DNA of 8,649 nucleotides. Source: CAMEON01 sp963609805 (GTDB taxonomy: Bacteria > Bacillota > Clostridia > Oscillospirales > CAG-272). Position 1 is the first letter of the stretch. Every line of letters starts with the position of its first letter. The position numbers and the translations under genes were made by a program. The notes below the pieces were generated by a model. That model saw only the letters and a program-made list of their open reading frames with translations, was not told the DNA's origin and searched no databases. This document shows, piece by piece, positions 5,747-8,649 of this stretch. Where the stretch lies: assembly GCA_963609805.1 (NCBI GenBank), contig CAVDLN010000080.1, positions 1-8,649 on the forward strand. Reading direction: 5' to 3'.

Positions 5747-8206
5747 CTAAATATCTGTATCTTTTCCGTTAACCCTGACATGTACCCGATTGGGTTGCAG
5801 CATGGAAATCTCGCGCGGCAGCTTCACCCGTACGGTATAGTAATCGGGTATTTGGCATTCCATGGAAAAGCTGTCTCCGTCGTATTGCCATGATACGGAT
5901 GCCGTCCCTTCCGCGAGCGCCGCTGTTCCGCGGGCCCAGCGCAGTCCACAGAGATGCGGCGCCACTGTCAAAGTCCGCTCCAATCTGTCCGGCTCACCGA
6001 GCCCCAGCACGTCACGCACCAAATGTACGCCGGCATGAGATGTAAATCCATGGCAGCGGGAAGAATTATCCATGCACAAACTTTCCCAAAGCGTTCCGGG
6101 ACCCTCCTGCAGCTGAGGCAGATAGACGGCTTTTAATTCCTCGCACAGTCTGTCATAGCAGCCTCGCCGTGCCAGTGCATCCAATCGAATGCACAGGCCG
6201 ATAAAAAGCTGACTCTTTCCGATTTCCGGATCGGCGGCATAGCGGGGGGATACTCCCATGCAGTCGCGGAAGGCGCGATCCAATGCCGGAAGCTCACCCG
6301 GCACAAACAGATCCGCCCACAGGCAGGTGGCAATTCCCGTCTCCGAAGAACGCCCCCGCCCGCGCAGACTGCCATCCGGCAACTGCTCCAGACTGTCCGG
6401 AATCAACCGCACGGTATTTGGCAGGCTGCTTCCCAGAACCGCCGCGCGAAGGATGTCTCTCATACGGGCTCCGGCCCGGTACCAATCCGAGCGACCGTAC
6501 AGATCGCCGAGTTCCTTCAGCATATATGCGTACAATGCATTGGCGGGAACCGAAATCGGGGTCTGATATTCGCGATAATTGGATACAGACCAGTCAATAA
6601 ACAGCCACGGCAGGTTCTCGAGAAGTCCGCTTTCCCCGATAAATTCTCTGCTTCCTTCTACAAAGGCAGCAACACGGTCGGCAAAGCGGTCACGCAAACT
6701 CACATCCCCTGTACGGCGTACATACTCGCACAGCTCGCACATCAGCCAGAATGACCATGTGGTGATCCCCGTCATGGACGCATAATCCGACTTGTTGCCG
6801 GGGTATACTTCCGGGAAAAAGCCACGGAACATCTCCTTTGCGGGAGTCAGCAGAAAATTCTCAAGGAATTCTCTCTCAACCCGCGTGTCACAAAGCAGCA
6901 AGGAAGCCGCACGAGCTGTCCAAAGCGAATCACACAGCCAGCCGCCGCGTTCGCGGTCCGGGCAGTCCATGAAAATGTCCTGCATATTGCACAGAAGCGT
7001 ACGCCTCGCCGCCCCGTACAGCCGATTGAGGTTTCCGTCCGAGCAGGAAAAGAAGGCACGGCCCTCGTCAGGATATTCGTGCACCATCATCCCGGCTTCA
7101 TGCAGCGTCACATGACCGGTGCCCCGGAAATACAGCTTCAGCCAGCGTGCCGCCCCGGGCTCCCTTGCAATAAAATATGTCGTCCCGGCAGGAACATGCA
7201 GACGGGTAACAGTGTTGAAATTATATGCAAAACTTCCGTCCGGTGTAAGGATTTCGCTTCGCACAATATCCGCCGTCCCCGGTTTTTCACAGGTAAACCG
7301 CACATACGGGAATCCCGCCGTATTGCTTTCCCCCTCCAGCATGATAAACATGCTTTCATTACCGGTCAGCGTCAAAGCGTCGCCCGATCGGGCCAGTCTT
7401 ACTCCCGCATCCGAGAATTCTTTTGTGCGTCGGCAGTCCTCAAGCGGATACTCAGGCAAGGAAGCATAATACCCGTCCGGATAATAACCGGGATTCCCCT
7501 CAAAAAACAGCTGCGGAAGCCTGGCATCTTGATCAATTGCACAGCCGCCATAGGAACAAACGTGCGAAAATCTGCGCATGGAGGGAACCGCCCGGGCGGC
7601 AGAGTGGGCAAGGAATCGCAGCGCAGGCAGCGAAACGGGTTGGGCGACAACAGACGTTTCGGTCGAGCCGCCCATAATCCACCCATCCCAACCCGGGTGC
7701 AGCGCATATATTTCAGACGCCTCTCGGCAATGGGAAATACGGGACGCATTTTCCTGTCTGGCTGTAATGCGGCAAGCCACCCACTGGTCTCTGCCTGTTG
7801 CGGTCAGCACATTATCGTCCGCTGCCGCTTCGCAGATCAGAAAACCGTTCGGCTCCAGCGTGCAGTCGTTGGAATACCCTTTGTAAACGTCTCCGTATAC
7901 CTGTATTTCTACGGCAATGTGATTGTTTCCCTGCCTTATGGCGTGGGTTATATCCACCTCGTCTACCCGCGCATACCCGTACGCAGTACGGGCAGGTCCG
8001 TTTAAAACCGTCTGTCCGTTTACATACACGCGAAAGGTATGTCTTCCGGCAATGCGAAGCACCGCCTGTAACGGAACATCGGCTATAGCCAGCGCTTTGT
8101 GGAAGCCGTACTGCCGTACCGCATATTGAACCGCTTCGGCGCAGTTCGCATCGGATTCAGGATACGCTATCGGTTTTGCTTCCCGAAAAAATTCTGTATA
8201 TTCCAT
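5747..8206 (-). CDS. GH78-like alpha-L-rhamnosidase, intracellular
   Basis: An 819-residue glycoside hydrolase with no signal peptide, so probably cytosolic and acting on imported oligosaccharides or glycosides. The N-terminal part (about 35-125) is a beta-sandwich, carbohydrate-binding-like domain (FRVYVNGQTVLNGPAR at 58-73). A second beta-rich region spans about 270-375. The (alpha/alpha)6 barrel runs from about 385 to 735. It holds DCPDRERGGWLCDS (414-427), where Asp414, Glu419 and Asp426 have the same spacing as the three acidic residues of Bacillus RhaB (Asp567, Glu572, Asp579). Glu708 in TLWES matches the fourth (Glu841), followed by His719 and His724. WLFIDW (534-539) is also typical. 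A C-terminal beta domain ends the protein. AAAGGA lies 11 bases before the ATG. True sugar specificity is unknown; no transporter or sugar-catabolic gene is in view. Confidence 0.85.
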   Translation of the reverse strand: MEYTEFFREAKPIAYPESDANCAEAVQYAVRQYGFHKALAIADVPLQAVLRIAGRHTFRVYVNGQTVLNGPARTAYGYARVDEVDITHAIRQGNNHIAVEIQVYGDVYKGYSNDCTLEPNGFLICEAAADDNVLTATGRDQWVACRITARQENASRISHCREASEIYALHPGWDGWIMGGSTETSVVAQPVSLPALRFLAHSAARAVPSMRRFSHVCSYGGCAIDQDARLPQLFFEGNPGYYPDGYYASLPEYPLEDCRRTKEFSDAGVRLARSGDALTLTGNESMFIMLEGESNTAGFPYVRFTCEKPGTADIVRSEILTPDGSFAYNFNTVTRLHVPAGTTYFIAREPGAARWLKLYFRGTGHVTLHEAGMMVHEYPDEGRAFFSCSDGNLNRLYGAARRTLLCNMQDIFMDCPDRERGGWLCDSLWTARAASLLLCDTRVEREFLENFLLTPAKEMFRGFFPEVYPGNKSDYASMTGITTWSFWLMCELCEYVRRTGDVSLRDRFADRVAAFVEGSREFIGESGLLENLPWLFIDWSVSNYREYQTPISVPANALYAYMLKELGDLYGRSDWYRAGARMRDILRAAVLGSSLPNTVRLIPDSLEQLPDGSLRGRGRSSETGIATCLWADLFVPGELPALDRAFRDCMGVSPRYAADPEIGKSQLFIGLCIRLDALARRGCYDRLCEELKAVYLPQLQEGPGTLWESLCMDNSSRCHGFTSHAGVHLVRDVLGLGEPDRLERTLTVAPHLCGLRWARGTAALAEGTASVSWQYDGDSFSMECQIPDYYTVRVKLPREISMLQPNRVHVRVNGKDTDI

Positions 8207-8256
8207 AATCGGATAATCCTTTCAGACGGAACACAATGTAATAAAAATCCGATGCA

Positions 8257-8285
8257 AGTATAGCATATCGCACGATTTTTGTCAA
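8257..8285 (-). promoter_or_regulatory. SigA-type promoter for the GH78 and MBL-fold genes
   Basis: On the minus strand a perfect TTGACA (8285-8280) and TATACT (8262-8257) are separated by exactly 17 bases. Transcription would begin near 8250 and leave a leader of about 45 bases. Confidence 0.85.
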
Positions 8286-8458
8286 GGCGGCATTGAGAAA
8301 GCCGTTAAAAATCAACACACGGGAACAAACACCTTGAGAAAAATCAGCGGAGATATGAAAGCAGAACCACATGGTCACGGTATGTTCAAATGGACACATT
8401 GCACATATTTTACGAAAAGTTTTGGCATTTGCTCGTCATAACAACGAAGTAAAAACTC
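8286..8458. other. Intergenic stretch with no recognised feature
   Basis: Together with the two flanking promoters this makes a gap of 323 bases between the GH78 gene and the tRNA. I see no long open frame with a ribosome binding site, no strong hairpin and no riboswitch-like element in it. A 28-codon plus-strand frame (8355-8441) starts after GGAG, but the spacing is only 2 bases and the product is featureless. Confidence 0.5.
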
Positions 8459-8487
8459 TTGACATTTTTGAAGTTTTGTGATATACT
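8459..8487 (+). promoter_or_regulatory. SigA-type promoter for tRNA-Pro
   Basis: TTGACA (8459-8464) and TATACT (8482-8487) are separated by exactly 17 bases. The start site would be near 8494, about 36 bases before the mature tRNA. Confidence 0.88.
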
Positions 8488-8529
8488 GTACAGGCTGTCG
8501 AGGCACACGAAATGTGTGGTGCGCAGCAT

Positions 8530-8605
8530 CTGGGTGTGGCGCAGTTGGTAGCGCGCTACCTTGGGGTGGTAGAGGCCGCAAGTTCAAGTCTTGTCACTCA
8601 GACCA
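8530..8605 (+). tRNA. tRNA-Pro, anticodon GGG
   Basis: A complete 76-base cloverleaf. Acceptor arms CTGGGTG (8530-8536) and CACTCAG (8595-8601) pair over 7 bp with one G-U. The D stem is GCGC/GCGC around AGTTGGTA. The anticodon stem CTACC/GGTAG encloses TTGGGGT, which places GGG at the anticodon positions, decoding CCC (and CCU by wobble). The T arm is GCAAG/CTTGT around TTCAAGT. The discriminator A and a genome-encoded CCA end the gene (8602-8605). The C1-G72 pair is a usual feature of bacterial tRNA-Pro. It is the only plus-strand gene, divergent from the GH78 gene. No terminator is visible before the window ends; a short GTTTC/GAAAC hairpin (8608-8621) lacks a U-tract. Confidence 0.95.
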
Positions 8606-8649
8606 AAGTTTCGTATGAAACGCACAAAAAACGAGCTGAATCGTAAGAT

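Noticed and set aside
7079..8005. Plus-strand open frame of 308 codons opposite the GH78 gene
   Set aside because: Antisense to a family member with conserved catalytic residues; no motif in the product.
8355..8441. 28-codon plus-strand frame before the tRNA promoter
   Set aside because: The GGAG is only 2 bases from the ATG, and the product shows no motif.
8375..8587. Minus-strand 70-codon frame across the tRNA gene
   Set aside because: It overlaps a complete tRNA cloverleaf and its promoter on the other strand.
8615..8649. ATG opening a frame just after the tRNA (MKRTKNELNRK, open to the edge)
   Set aside because: No ribosome binding site upstream, only 10 bases after the tRNA end, and too short to judge.

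Overview
The window reads as chromosomal DNA of a Gram-positive anaerobe of the class Clostridia (Bacillota). Base composition looks balanced (about half G+C by eye). Promoters are textbook SigA type (TTGACA or close, 17-bp spacer, TATAAT-like), starts carry AAGGAGG-like ribosome binding sites, and the gene families (RsmE, CdaR/PucR-type regulator, small P-loop protein, HprK-like kinase, YwaF) are ones common in Clostridia. The assignment below class level is not attempted. Every protein gene lies on the minus strand; only the tRNA at the right edge is on the plus strand.

Reading in the direction of transcription (right to left), three blocks appear. Block 1 (8206 to 4826): a strong promoter drives an intracellular GH78-like alpha-L-rhamnosidase and, 30 bases later, an exported ComEC-like metallo-beta-lactamase-fold hydrolase. 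Block 2 (4680 to 2586): a strong promoter with a palindrome over its -10 box, then rsmE (16S rRNA m3U1498 methyltransferase) and a CdaR/PucR-type regulator, closed by a 12-bp-stem terminator. Block 3 (2471 to 1): a promoter, a small P-loop NTPase-like protein, a terminator-like hairpin, an HprK-like P-loop protein, a YwaF-family membrane protein, a very short Cys-rich ORF of 36 codons, an inverted repeat, and the first 17 codons of another gene running off the left edge. Divergent from block 1 is a tRNA-Pro(GGG) gene with its own promoter.

I see no transposase, phage, CRISPR or toxin system, and no clear novel multi-gene system. The points worth a second look are modest: the unannotated 36-residue protein with a CPFCG knuckle (147-257), a terminator inside the leader of the HprK-like gene, a GC-rich palindromic element present in inverted copies on both sides of rsmE, a perfect 12-bp in-frame tandem duplication inside rsmE, and a palindrome over the rsmE promoter.
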